From contig JAFGXS010000016.1 of the NCBI GenBank assembly GCA_016936505.1, positions 1 through 52,206 of the forward strand: DNA of 52,206 nt, written 5' to 3'. The notes beneath the pieces were generated by a model, which was not told where the DNA came from, did no database searches, and saw only the letters and a program-made list of their open reading frames with translations. A program made the position numbers and the translations under genes. Positions 9,055-18,026 of this stretch are shown here, piece by piece. This DNA is from Bacteroidales bacterium (GTDB lineage: Bacteria; Bacteroidota; Bacteroidia; Bacteroidales; F082). Position 1 is the stretch's first letter, and each line of letters starts with the position of its first letter.

Positions 9055-11292
9055 TTATTTAAATACCACTACTTTGCTTTGATTTTGGTTGTCGGCACTG
9101 ATCCAGAGTAAATAAGTTCCTTTTAAATTGTTCTGCAAATTGAAACTTAGCTTGTTTTCTCCTTTGATAAGATTGATGTTTCGCTGGAAAACAGTTCTTC
9201 CGCTCATATCAACTAATCTCAGTATAGCAGTGTTTTCAACCTTTTGTGCAGTATAAGATATATTGATATTTCCGTTTCGGACCGGATTGGGGAACACATT
9301 CAGTTCGGTTGATTGATACGCACTTACGTTTTGCACTGCTGTGATTACACCACTGCTGGCTTCATACAAATAAACAAAGTTTTGATAATACAGATTGGCA
9401 ACAGTAGCATCATGAACGACCAGAGTGTTCTCATCATTAGAAGTATTAGCCGATGCACTCCAGTTGTGTGAACCTGTCCATACAAAAGGGTCAGACAGGG
9501 GATTACCTTCGTCAACAATCATGTATTTGTTGTGCATTACACCCGAAAGGCCATAATAAACATAATGGCTTCCCAGCGATGCAGAAAGCAAAGCGTTTAC
9601 GGTTGAGGCATTGTTACCTTCAACATTGGTGAGCATGTTAACCCTTGCGCCGTCCATGTGTGCTGTGTCGATTGCCGCTGCTATTTCGTCGCGTGTGAGC
9701 AGCATGGTGGCAATGCTCAGGTCGTAATTAGTGGTATTGATGTGGTTAACAAGCTGAGTATTCACACCATCGCTGGGGCTGAAATAGCTTTCCACTCTTT
9801 CGCCGTTAATAATAAATTCGTGCGGAGTATTGTTTGTTTTTTCAGGGCCGAATTTGGCATTCGTAGCATCGGGTAAATCACCTGTGGAACCCCACATTTC
9901 TTCGAACTCAATCTGATAGGCTTTGGCCAGGCTCTGATCCTGAACAATAATTACGTTGTTGGCATCCAGATCGATTTGTTCTTCAGTAAAGTTCATGGAG
10001 CCTGTCCAAAGAACAGGTTCATTGGCATTAGCAGACTGGGCATCAAAAATGACAAATTTATTATGCATCAGCCCGCTGATGTATGTAGGTCTTTTAATGA
10101 AATGTACATTTGTTCCTGAAAAAGCATCAAACCCTGAATTTGTTGTAGTTCCATCGCCCACAACGCGTACTCTTACACCCCGGTTGGTTGCATCAATCAG
10201 TGCCTGACTGATGTTACTTATGCCACTGTTGTCCAGATTGTAGATTGCCATATCGATAGTGTACTTTGCCCTGTTGATATAGTTGATCAGGGTGTCGTCC
10301 AGTGCATCGTTCACATAAATTGCATCAGTACCTTTAGCATAGGAAACATTTACCGGAGTGTTAAAGTAAACCTTTATGTCGCCGGTTGAGTTTGAAATAG
10401 TGGCATAAGAAGTTACAGTGGATTTTGCTGTGTCGGAACCGTTAACTGAAAAAGCCTGAACCCAGACAATACTTCCTGCATCAAGTCCGGTAATAGAGGC
10501 TGTATGATCGGTAACGTCTCCGGTTCCTGAAACAATATTTGAGGTAACAGTAGATTGGGTTGAACCATAAAATACTCCTGTGCTCCCTGCAATATTGGTG
10601 CTCCATTCAAAATCGAGTGTGGTTTTGGTGAAAGCAGTATTGTCCAATGTCTTGGTGAAATAAATAGAGCTTTCTCTTACCAGGTCATTATTGTCGCGAG
10701 GCAGTAGCTGGTAGCCTCCGGTGGGATTGGAATAATCGTATTGTGAGCAGATGGCAGTTAAGGTTACAGGAACACTCGGAATGGTGGTTCCAACCAAATC
10801 TACACCTGCGTTCATATATACTTTTCCTGTTTCTCCATCGGCTGTAAAGGTGTATAATGTTTTAGATGCAAAAGTCTGACCCCCGTCGGCAAAAACAACA
10901 TGTTTTATCTGAATCAGCTGACCTTCATAGGTGTCGGAAATTTGGTCGGGTGTGATCAAAACCGGTTCAGGTAAAGGATTGCCTGATGAATTAATGACAA
11001 CGCTGGTAACAGGGTCAAGTTCGAGTAATTGTCTGTAACTTTTAACGGTTCCGGTAATGGTAATAGAATCGCCTCTTTGTACATTGTCAATGGCTGTGCC
11101 ATAGGCAGCAATTCCGGCGGTATTGTCCTGAAAATAACGAATGGAACCCAGTTCGCTTCCGTTGGTAACGATTCCTTTAACGGTAACCACTTCACCTACC
11201 TTTTGACGGGCTTCGAGTATGGTGATGGTTTGTGCGAACCCTGATGAGAGCAGTGTTGATATAAGTAATGTCAGAATGTAAAATTTCTTCAT
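9055..11292 (-). CDS. Secreted phospholipase D-like protein with OB fold and T9SS sorting domain
   Basis: A 745-residue exported protein. A signal peptide spans residues 1-20 (ends SSGFAQ). Residues 21-205 resemble the OB-fold region found in bacterial extracellular nucleases. Residues about 215-300 look like a fibronectin type III or purple-phosphatase-like N domain. Two phospholipase D domains follow, each with a full HKD motif (H410/K412/D417 and H587/K589/D594) and a GSxN motif (WTGSMNF, WTGSHNW), which is one complete active site. The last 80 residues are a type IX secretion sorting domain (VFPNPVRNGNI, then DMSGR, ending in a KVVVFK strand). It is likely a cell-surface or released phosphodiesterase acting on DNA or phospholipid. 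Two HKD motifs in one chain are typical of the family; I cannot tell nuclease from lipase. Confidence 0.85.
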   Translation of the reverse strand: MKKFYILTLLISTLLSSGFAQTITILEARQKVGEVVTVKGIVTNGSELGSIRYFQDNTAGIAAYGTAIDNVQRGDSITITGTVKSYRQLLELDPVTSVVINSSGNPLPEPVLITPDQISDTYEGQLIQIKHVVFADGGQTFASKTLYTFTADGETGKVYMNAGVDLVGTTIPSVPVTLTAICSQYDYSNPTGGYQLLPRDNNDLVRESSIYFTKTLDNTAFTKTTLDFEWSTNIAGSTGVFYGSTQSTVTSNIVSGTGDVTDHTASITGLDAGSIVWVQAFSVNGSDTAKSTVTSYATISNSTGDIKVYFNTPVNVSYAKGTDAIYVNDALDDTLINYINRAKYTIDMAIYNLDNSGISNISQALIDATNRGVRVRVVGDGTTTNSGFDAFSGTNVHFIKRPTYISGLMHNKFVIFDAQSANANEPVLWTGSMNFTEEQIDLDANNVIIVQDQSLAKAYQIEFEEMWGSTGDLPDATNAKFGPEKTNNTPHEFIINGERVESYFSPSDGVNTQLVNHINTTNYDLSIATMLLTRDEIAAAIDTAHMDGARVNMLTNVEGNNASTVNALLSASLGSHYVYYGLSGVMHNKYMIVDEGNPLSDPFVWTGSHNWSASANTSNDENTLVVHDATVANLYYQNFVYLYEASSGVITAVQNVSAYQSTELNVFPNPVRNGNINISYTAQKVENTAILRLVDMSGRTVFQRNINLIKGENKLSFNLQNNLKGTYLLWISADNQNQSKVVVFK

Positions 11293-11324
11293 ATAAACGG
11301 AATTTAATTTGATTTAGTGAATGG

Positions 11325-11332
11325 CAAATGTA
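11325..11332 (-). promoter_or_regulatory. -7 element of the PLD-like gene
   Basis: TACATTTG on the minus strand, an exact TAnnTTTG match, about 33 nt before the start codon at 11292. No clear -33 TTG. Confidence 0.45.
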
Positions 11333-11396
11333 ACAAGATTTATGGGATAAGTTGATTGTTCATAATTTCTTAAACTTATGACCCGATAAAATGAAC

Positions 11397-11420
11397 CCGA
11401 CTTTTCTCACGAAAAGCCGG
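11397..11420 (-). terminator. Probable terminator of ygeY-ygeW
   Basis: Ten-base-pair stem (11397-11406 with 11411-11420, one G-U pair in the minus-strand RNA) with a GTGA loop, 30 nt after the ygeW stop. The downstream T-run is poor (GTTCATTTTATC), so termination efficiency is uncertain. Confidence 0.5.
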
Positions 11421-11449
11421 ATTCTGGCAAATAGATAAAACAGATCTTA

Positions 11450-12640
11450 TCACCGGAAGGGAACTCTTTTATTGTTTTGTTCCAGTACTTTTTCCAGCAC
11501 AACTGCAGGATCTTTAAATCGTTGTGTTAACATCATAGAGGCTATAATGTAAGGTTTATAACCGGCTTCGAGGTAAGTTTTAACGCGATATTGTTCAAAT
11601 ACATCACCGGCCACTTCACCTGCAGCGCAAGAAACTCCTGTGATGTCGGCAGGTAAACAGTGCATATACAAAGCATTGTTATTTTTTGTGCGTTTCATCA
11701 TGCCTTCGTTGTATTCCCAGTCTTTGAAACGGGCGTTTTCAGCCAGACAGGTTTTTTCCAGAGCATCCAGTCCTGCACGGTCGCTTTTTTTCAACAGTTC
11801 GGTACGTTTTTGCATGATGTGGAAAGGAGCCCAGCTTTTGGGATAAACAATGTCGGCACCTTCAACAGCTTCTTTCATCGAATGACTGACTTTGAAACTT
11901 CCACCACTGGCTTTGGCCTGTTTTCCTGCCAGTTCAACTACTTCAGGGATCAGTTCATAACCATCAGGATAGGCCAGTTCAATGTCCATTCCAAAACGAG
12001 ACATCAGTCCGATGATGCCTTGAGGAACAGACAGTGGTTTTCCGTAACTGGGTGAATAGGCCCAACTCATCACCAGTTTTTTGCCTTTCAGGTTCTCCAA
12101 GCTTCCATATTCATTCTTCAGATGTAACAGGTCGGCCATTGACTGTGTAGGATGGTCAATATCGCATTGCAGATTGATGATTCCAGGACGGTGAGGCAGA
12201 ACCCCTGTGGCATATCCGTCGTCGAGAGCGGCACCCACTTCGCGCATGTATTTGTTTCCTTCTCCCAAAAACATGTCGTCACGGATTCCGATAAAATCGG
12301 CCAGGAATGAAATCATGTTGGCTGTTTCGCGAACAGTTTCTCCATGAGCAATTTGTGATTTGCTTTCATCCAGATCCTGAATTTCCAGTCCAAGCAGGTT
12401 GGCTGCAGATGCAAAAGAAAACCGGGTGCGCGTACTGTTGTCGCGAAATTGGGAAATGGCCAGTCCTGAATCAAAAAGTCGGGGAGAAATATTGGCTCCG
12501 CGCATGTCTTTTAAAATTTGCGCAACTTCAAGAATAGCTTTGAGTTCGTCGTTGCTCTTTTCCCATGTGAGTAAAAAATCGTTACCGTATAATTTGGTCT
12601 GGAGTTTCTTTAATCCTTCAATTTGTTGTTTGATGTCCAT
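11450..12640 (-). CDS. ygeW: YgeW-type knotted carbamoyltransferase
   Basis: A 396-residue member of the aspartate/ornithine carbamoyltransferase superfamily, matching the YgeW group in length and motifs. STRTRFSF (69-76) is the carbamoyl-phosphate loop, DIDHPTQSMAD lies in the middle, and MHCLPADITGVSC (HCLP at 327-330) is near the C-terminus. YgeW homologues lie in the purine/uric-acid degradation and selenium-linked gene sets of anaerobes, where they are thought to act on a ureido or diaminopropionate-derived substrate rather than on ornithine. Here it is the second gene of an operon with ygeY, 27 bp apart. Neither ygeX nor a hydantoinase or ssnA gene is in the window. Trunk arginine-pathway N-acetylornithine carbamoyltransferase is an alternative but fits the motifs less well. 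Confidence 0.85.
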   Translation of the reverse strand: MDIKQQIEGLKKLQTKLYGNDFLLTWEKSNDELKAILEVAQILKDMRGANISPRLFDSGLAISQFRDNSTRTRFSFASAANLLGLEIQDLDESKSQIAHGETVRETANMISFLADFIGIRDDMFLGEGNKYMREVGAALDDGYATGVLPHRPGIINLQCDIDHPTQSMADLLHLKNEYGSLENLKGKKLVMSWAYSPSYGKPLSVPQGIIGLMSRFGMDIELAYPDGYELIPEVVELAGKQAKASGGSFKVSHSMKEAVEGADIVYPKSWAPFHIMQKRTELLKKSDRAGLDALEKTCLAENARFKDWEYNEGMMKRTKNNNALYMHCLPADITGVSCAAGEVAGDVFEQYRVKTYLEAGYKPYIIASMMLTQRFKDPAVVLEKVLEQNNKRVPFR

Positions 12641-12667
12641 AAATTTGTTCTTGTTATTACATGAAAA

Positions 12668-13855
12668 TCAGATGAGATAAGCATAGCCTGCATAAAAAGC
12701 ACTGGCTTTTACCAGGTCGCTAACCGGAACTTTTTCGTTTGGGGCATGAGCCAGTACTTCATTACCCGGACCAAATCCGATGGTCGGAATGCCATACTTT
12801 CCGTTAATGGTAACTCCGTTAGTAGAAAAAGTCCATTTATCCACAATCGGATCTTCATTAAATAAGTTTTTATAAGCCTGAATTCCGGTTTGAACCGCCG
12901 GATGATTTTCGGGAATCTTCCAGGTTGGGAAGTATTTTTCCATTCCGTACTTTAATCCCGTGTAGGCCACTTCTTCATAATACAACACTTCTACCTTTCC
13001 TTCCAAAGCGGTAACCAGTTCTTCCACTTCTTTTACAGCACTTTCTTTGGTTTCGCCCCAGGTAAGTCTGCGGTCGAGGTGCAGGTGAGCATAATCTGAA
13101 ACGGCACACAAGGAAGGACTGCCTGATTTGAACTCGGAAATAGTTACCGAACCTTTGCCCAGGAAAGGATCAAAAGCCAGTCTCTCGTTCAGTTTTTCAA
13201 TTTCCAATGCAGCCCTCGATGCTTTGTAAATAGCATTGTCGCCACGTTCGGGTGCTGAACCATGGCAGGAAATACCGTTGAATGTAACACGGATTTCCAT
13301 CCGGCCACGATGGCCGCGGTAGATATTCAGATTGGTGGGTTCAGTACTGATGACAAAATCGGGCTTGATTTTGTCTTCTTCCACAATGTATTTCCAGCAG
13401 AGTCCGTCGCAATCTTCTTCCATTACACTTCCAACAAAATAAACAGTCATATCGCGGTCGAAAGCCATTTCTTTTAGAATTTTTCCGGCAGTAACAAAGG
13501 ATGCAATTCCGCCTTCCTGATCAACGGTTCCTCTTCCATGTACATAGCCGTCCTTGATTTCACCTCCAAGAGGATCAAAACTCCAGTTTTCCATATTGCC
13601 AATGTCAACGGTATCAATGTGTCCGTCAATGGCGAGAATTTTACTTCCGTTTCCGATACGGCCAATCACGTTACCCAGTCCATCGATGATCACTTCATCA
13701 AAACCGGCTTCTTCCATTTGTCTTTTTAATTCAAGCTGTACTTCCTTTTCCTGCATGCTCAACGATTTGATCTGAACCAGTTTGGAAAGGTTTGTAGCGG
13801 TATAATCACGGTACTTTTCGGATAGTTCCTGTACCTTTTTGAAAATGTCTTTCAT
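12668..13855 (-). CDS. ygeY: YgeY-type M20 family metallohydrolase
   Basis: A 395-residue di-zinc hydrolase of the M20/ArgE-DapE-CPG2 family. Metal and catalytic residues are visible: DGHIDTV with H79 and D81, GRGTVDQEGG with the bridging D112, VMEEDCDG with E146/E147, STEPTN, and a C-terminal LAHAPNEKV histidine. A dimerisation domain (about 185-300) includes ISCHGSAPERGDNA. This is the group called selenium-metabolism-linked YgeY hydrolase. In uric-acid degrading anaerobes it works with YgeW and YgeX. It is first in the operon, with its own -7 element. The start ATG at 13855 gives the family's normal N-terminus. No in-frame TGA, and so no selenocysteine, is present. Confidence 0.85.
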   Translation of the reverse strand: MKDIFKKVQELSEKYRDYTATNLSKLVQIKSLSMQEKEVQLELKRQMEEAGFDEVIIDGLGNVIGRIGNGSKILAIDGHIDTVDIGNMENWSFDPLGGEIKDGYVHGRGTVDQEGGIASFVTAGKILKEMAFDRDMTVYFVGSVMEEDCDGLCWKYIVEEDKIKPDFVISTEPTNLNIYRGHRGRMEIRVTFNGISCHGSAPERGDNAIYKASRAALEIEKLNERLAFDPFLGKGSVTISEFKSGSPSLCAVSDYAHLHLDRRLTWGETKESAVKEVEELVTALEGKVEVLYYEEVAYTGLKYGMEKYFPTWKIPENHPAVQTGIQAYKNLFNEDPIVDKWTFSTNGVTINGKYGIPTIGFGPGNEVLAHAPNEKVPVSDLVKASAFYAGYAYLI

Positions 13856-13889
13856 TTATTAACTGTTTTAGTCTTTTTCAGTAGGGTAA

Positions 13890-13897
13890 CAAAGGTA
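13890..13897 (-). promoter_or_regulatory. -7 element of ygeY-ygeW
   Basis: TACCTTTG on the minus strand, an exact TAnnTTTG match, 35 nt upstream of the ygeY ATG. The -33 region has TTTA rather than TTTG. Confidence 0.5.
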
Positions 13898-14119
13898 AGT
13901 TATTTTTGTAAAATCAGTTTTATGAGGGATGAATTAATGGTTTATGTTTGATAAAATAGATTATGTTTTTTTATATAGTTGTTTTATTAGAAAAAAATTC
14001 TATAAAGTAGAATTGTTCATGTAATTTGTCTGCAAATAAACTGTTTTCTTAGGTTTTTAATTAAATGATACTCTTTTATGTGGTAACTAATCTGTCAGTT
14101 TTTGCATAGTATAAAGGCT

Positions 14120-14127
14120 TATTTTTG
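14120..14127 (+). promoter_or_regulatory. -7 element of the MATE gene
   Basis: TATTTTTG ends 6 nt before the ATG at 14134. TTTG at 14101-14104 lies 15 bp upstream, a short spacing. If used, transcription would start at or next to the start codon, giving an almost leaderless mRNA. Confidence 0.4.
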
Positions 14128-14133
14128 CTGCCT

Positions 14134-15465
14134 ATGCAAAATGATATTTCATACAGCAGAATCTGGAAGATTGCTTACCCGATTATATTGGGAAGCATTG
14201 CGCAAAATCTGATCAATTTTACTGATACAGCTTTTCTGGGTCGTGTAGGTGAGGTTGCGTTGGGAGGCGGTGCACTTGGTGGAATTTTGTATCTGGCAGT
14301 TTTTATGCTCGGGCTTGGTTTTGGAATGGGAGAACAAATTTTGATAGCCCGCAGGTTGGGTGAGGGGAATAAAAAGGCCATTGGTCAGTTGTTCCATCAC
14401 TCACTGTTTTTCTTGTTGTTTATGGCTGTTTTAGCCTTTCTTTTCCTGAAGTTTGGTTCTTCTCTGATCGTAGGCTTTGGTGTTGACTCGCCAGAGATTC
14501 GTAAAGCAACCATGGAGTTTCTTGATTTCAGGGCTTTTGGTATTTTCTTCGCTTTTGTGAATGTGGTATATCGTGCTTTATATGTCGGACTTGCCCGCAC
14601 CAAAGTAATTACTTATACAACTTTTGTTCTGGCTGTTGTCAATATTATTTTTGATTACCTTTTAATTTTTGGCCATTTTGGTTTTCCTGAAATGGGTATT
14701 GCCGGAGCAGCATTGGCATCTGTAATTGCCGAATTTTCGGCTATGGTTTACTTTATGGTGTATACCCGTTATTTTCTCGACAGGCCTTCTTTTGGTTTGT
14801 ACACTGATTTCAGGTTTGATCGCGAGAGGATGAAAAGGATCTTAAAAGTGGCAGGCCCTACCATGATTCAACAGTTTACCAGCTTGTTTGTGTGGTTTAT
14901 CTTTTTTCTTTATGTAGAAAAACTGGGTAAAGGTCCTTTGGCTGTTTCCAATATTATCCGTAGCGTTTATGTGTTGTTAATGATGCCTATTTGGGGGTTT
15001 GCCACCGCGGCAAATACCCTGGTTAGTTTTTTGATTGGTCAGCAACGCTCTTCAGATGTGATGCGTTTACTTTTCAGGATAGGTGTGTTATCATTTTCAA
15101 GCGTACTGCTGATGGTTTCAGCCGGTTTGATTTTTCCTGATGCTGTATTGTCAATTTATACAAACAACCACGATCTAATAGTGATGGGGGTTCCTGTATT
15201 GAAAGTAATAAGTGTAGGTGCCTTGCTATTATCGGTTGCATTTGTTTTTTTCAGTGGAGTTTCGGGAACAGGAAAAACCAATATCTCGCTTCGTATTGAA
15301 CTTTTTGTTTTGTTTCTGTACCTGGTATACACCCATTTAATGGTTGAAGTTTTTCATCGTTCGGTAGAGTGGGTATGGACTGCCGAATGGCTTTACGGAA
15401 CGCTGATGGTAGTTTTGTCCTTACTTTACCTCAGAACCGGTCGGTGGAAAGCACATCAGATTTGA
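14134..15465 (+). CDS. MATE family multidrug/cation antiporter
   Basis: A 443-residue inner-membrane exporter of the MATE (NorM/DinF) superfamily, expected to expel drugs or metabolites in exchange for Na+ or H+. The N-terminus (IWKIAYPIILGSIAQNLINFTDTAFLGRVG) is the family's first helix and loop. A repeat-like second half begins near 240 with VAGPTMIQQFTSLFVWFI, and about 12 hydrophobic segments can be counted. The start was set at ATG 14134; a TTG at 14125 only adds three residues and falls inside the -7 element. It precedes ftsK by 65 nt, and ftsK has its own promoter. The substrate cannot be predicted. Confidence 0.9.
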   Translation: MQNDISYSRIWKIAYPIILGSIAQNLINFTDTAFLGRVGEVALGGGALGGILYLAVFMLGLGFGMGEQILIARRLGEGNKKAIGQLFHHSLFFLLFMAVLAFLFLKFGSSLIVGFGVDSPEIRKATMEFLDFRAFGIFFAFVNVVYRALYVGLARTKVITYTTFVLAVVNIIFDYLLIFGHFGFPEMGIAGAALASVIAEFSAMVYFMVYTRYFLDRPSFGLYTDFRFDRERMKRILKVAGPTMIQQFTSLFVWFIFFLYVEKLGKGPLAVSNIIRSVYVLLMMPIWGFATAANTLVSFLIGQQRSSDVMRLLFRIGVLSFSSVLLMVSAGLIFPDAVLSIYTNNHDLIVMGVPVLKVISVGALLLSVAFVFFSGVSGTGKTNISLRIELFVLFLYLVYTHLMVEVFHRSVEWVWTAEWLYGTLMVVLSLLYLRTGRWKAHQI

Positions 15466-15505
15466 TGTGTTACTTATTTAATTTAGCTGTAATGGACATA
15501 TTTTT

Positions 15506-15513
15506 TACTTTTG
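15506..15513 (+). promoter_or_regulatory. -7 element of ftsK-lolA
   Basis: TACTTTTG, an exact TAnnTTTG match, 17 nt before the ftsK ATG. TTTAG at 15482 sits 20 bp upstream as an imperfect -33. Confidence 0.55.
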
Positions 15514-15530
15514 CATAAAACGAAGAATTC

Positions 15531-18014
15531 ATGCCTCCAAAAAGCAATAAGCTGAAATCAAACAAATTAAAGGAAAAGAAAGAACCCAAAGTTAAAAAGC
15601 CGGTTCAAAAGAAGGAAAAAACAGGCAAAAGCGTTCAGGTTCCGAAATTGAACCTGAAAGGGGTTGATCCCCGGGTGATTCGGGTTATCGGATTCTTTTT
15701 GCTTTTAGTGGCCCTATACCTGGCGTTGGCTTTTACTTCCTTTTTTGTGAATTGGTTTGATAGCAATCCAGGAAATTTTTTTTCTAAGAACCTTGGGCTT
15801 GGATATTATTTTAGCGATCATGCCCAGATGGTTCGAAACTGGACCGGAAATCTGGGGGCATTTCTGTCGCAATGGATGATTCAGTATAGCTTTGGTATCG
15901 GAGCTTATTTTGTTGCTTTGCTTATTTTCAGTCTGGGTTTGCACTGGCTTTCCAAAATCAAGATATTTAGTTCCTGGGCTGTTTTTCAGATTATCCTGAT
16001 GGGTATTTTATGGTTGCCCATGGTGTTTAATTATATCTTGCCAAATCATCCTGATAACATTTTTGGCGGGCTTCTGGGGCACTATCTGAACGATAAACTT
16101 GTGAACCTGATCGGTAACGTAGGGTTGATTTTTATTTTTCTTTTTATCCCGATTATTTTGTGGCTCATCAACAACAAATTCTCGGTCTCTTTCCTGAAAA
16201 GAAGAAAGCAGCAGGAGGAGACGGACGAAAAGCCGCTTGCATCCAGAAATCAGATGGGTGAAGATTTGTACAATACAGTTGAGTATGCGGTGGAAGAAGA
16301 CGAAGAATTAAAGTCGGAACCTGAAGATTCAGATACTGAACCGGATGAATTTGACGAAGAAGAACCTGAAGATGTGCTTTCTGATCTTTCTGAACCCGCG
16401 TTAACTGAAGAAACAGATGTGGAACTTACCATAGAGGCTCCGAAACAGGAAACCAAAGCCAAAATTGTTCCGGGCGAGCATAAAGGAATTGATACCGAAT
16501 TTGATCCTACGCTTGATTTACCGGATTTTAAATATCCGGGGCTTGATTTGCTACAGCATTACGATGACGATGTGATTGTTGACCATCAGGAACTGGAAGC
16601 CAACAAGAAGAAAATTGTTGAGACCCTCGATCATTATTCCATCAGTATCACAAAAATTAAAGCCACAATCGGCCCAACGGTTACATTATATGAAATTGTT
16701 CCGGCTCCCGGTATCCGAATCTCTAAAATCAGGAACCTGGAAGATGACATAGCCCTAAGTCTTTCGGCTATGGGAATACGTATTATTGCCCCGATACCCG
16801 GTAAGGGTACTGTAGGTATTGAGGTTCCCAATAAAAATCCCACCATTGTATCCATGCGGTCGTTGCTTGAGTCAGAACGTTTTCAGAACAACAAAATGGA
16901 ACTGCCTCTGGCTTTGGGGAAAACAATTTCGAACGAAAGCTATGTGATGGATCTGACCAAAATGCCCCATTTATTGATTGCCGGTGCTACAGGTCAGGGA
17001 AAATCGGTTGGATTAAATGCGATTATTGCATCCTTGTTGTATAAAAAACATCCTTCGGAGCTGAAGTTTGTTCTGGTTGACCCAAAAAAGGTTGAACTCA
17101 CTTTGTATTCACGTATTGAACGTCATTATCTTGCCAAATTGCCCGATTCTGAGGAAGCCATCATTACGGATACGAGAAAGGTAGTAAGAACACTGAATTC
17201 TCTGAGCATAGAAATGGATAACCGTTATGAGTTGCTGAAAGATGCTCAGGTTCGTAATATTAAGGAATACAATTATAAATTCAAACAGCGTAAATTAAAT
17301 CCCAACAACGGACACCGTTATCTGCCTTATCTTGTTTTGGTTATTGATGAGTTTGCCGACCTGATCATGACTGCCGGTAAGGAAGTGGAGAGCCCGATTA
17401 CACGTTTGGCACAATTGGCCCGTGCAGTGGGTATTCATCTGATAATAGCCACACAGCGGCCATCGGTAAACATTATTACCGGTACTATTAAGGCAAATTT
17501 TCCTGCCAGGATTGCCTACCGCGTGATCAGTAAAATTGATTCTCGTACAATTCTGGATTCCGGGGGTGCCGATCAGTTGATCGGGCGTGGTGATATGTTG
17601 TTGTCCACTGGCAGCGACCTGTTGCGCTTACAGTGTGCGTTTATTGATACCGATGAAGTGGAAAAGGTAACTGACTTCGTTGGCTTGCAACGGGGATACC
17701 CTGATGCTTTTCATTTGCCGGAGTATAACGATGAAGAAACAGAAACCATCGGAGAACTGGACCCCAATGAACGTGACGAACTGTTTGAGGATGCTGCCAG
17801 AATTATTGTTCAGACACAGCAAGGTTCTACATCGTTGTTACAACGAAAATTAAAACTGGGATATAACCGTGCGGGCCGAATTATTGACCAACTGGAAGCT
17901 GCAGGTATTGTCGGGCCATTTGAAGGAAGCAAAGCCCGTGAAGTAAAAATTGCTAACGAGATGGCTTTGGAACAATATTTGAAGGATCTTAATGCAAAGA
18001 ACTACGAAAATTAA
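15531..18014 (+). CDS. ftsK: DNA translocase FtsK
   Basis: An 827-residue ATP-driven DNA pump at the division septum that resolves chromosome dimers and clears DNA from the closing septum. In order: a Lys-rich cytosolic start (1-45), four membrane helices (about 55-225), an acidic linker rich in Glu and Asp (about 245-320), the alpha/beta motor and a C-terminal gamma domain. The Walker A motif is GATGQGKS (485-492). The Walker B motif is LVLVIDEFADL (Asp606-Glu607). The gamma winged helix (about 765-820, SLLQRKLKLGYNRAGRIIDQLE) would recognise polar KOPS-type motifs. The lolA-like gene follows after 12 nt, an arrangement common in Bacteroidetes. Confidence 0.95.
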   Translation: MPPKSNKLKSNKLKEKKEPKVKKPVQKKEKTGKSVQVPKLNLKGVDPRVIRVIGFFLLLVALYLALAFTSFFVNWFDSNPGNFFSKNLGLGYYFSDHAQMVRNWTGNLGAFLSQWMIQYSFGIGAYFVALLIFSLGLHWLSKIKIFSSWAVFQIILMGILWLPMVFNYILPNHPDNIFGGLLGHYLNDKLVNLIGNVGLIFIFLFIPIILWLINNKFSVSFLKRRKQQEETDEKPLASRNQMGEDLYNTVEYAVEEDEELKSEPEDSDTEPDEFDEEEPEDVLSDLSEPALTEETDVELTIEAPKQETKAKIVPGEHKGIDTEFDPTLDLPDFKYPGLDLLQHYDDDVIVDHQELEANKKKIVETLDHYSISITKIKATIGPTVTLYEIVPAPGIRISKIRNLEDDIALSLSAMGIRIIAPIPGKGTVGIEVPNKNPTIVSMRSLLESERFQNNKMELPLALGKTISNESYVMDLTKMPHLLIAGATGQGKSVGLNAIIASLLYKKHPSELKFVLVDPKKVELTLYSRIERHYLAKLPDSEEAIITDTRKVVRTLNSLSIEMDNRYELLKDAQVRNIKEYNYKFKQRKLNPNNGHRYLPYLVLVIDEFADLIMTAGKEVESPITRLAQLARAVGIHLIIATQRPSVNIITGTIKANFPARIAYRVISKIDSRTILDSGGADQLIGRGDMLLSTGSDLLRLQCAFIDTDEVEKVTDFVGLQRGYPDAFHLPEYNDEETETIGELDPNERDELFEDAARIIVQTQQGSTSLLQRKLKLGYNRAGRIIDQLEAAGIVGPFEGSKAREVKIANEMALEQYLKDLNAKNYEN

Positions 18015-18026
18015 ATCTGAAAATTA

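Noticed and set aside
12668..13855. Selenocysteine in YgeY because of the selenium-linked family name
   Set aside because: No in-frame TGA is present and the frame is intact.
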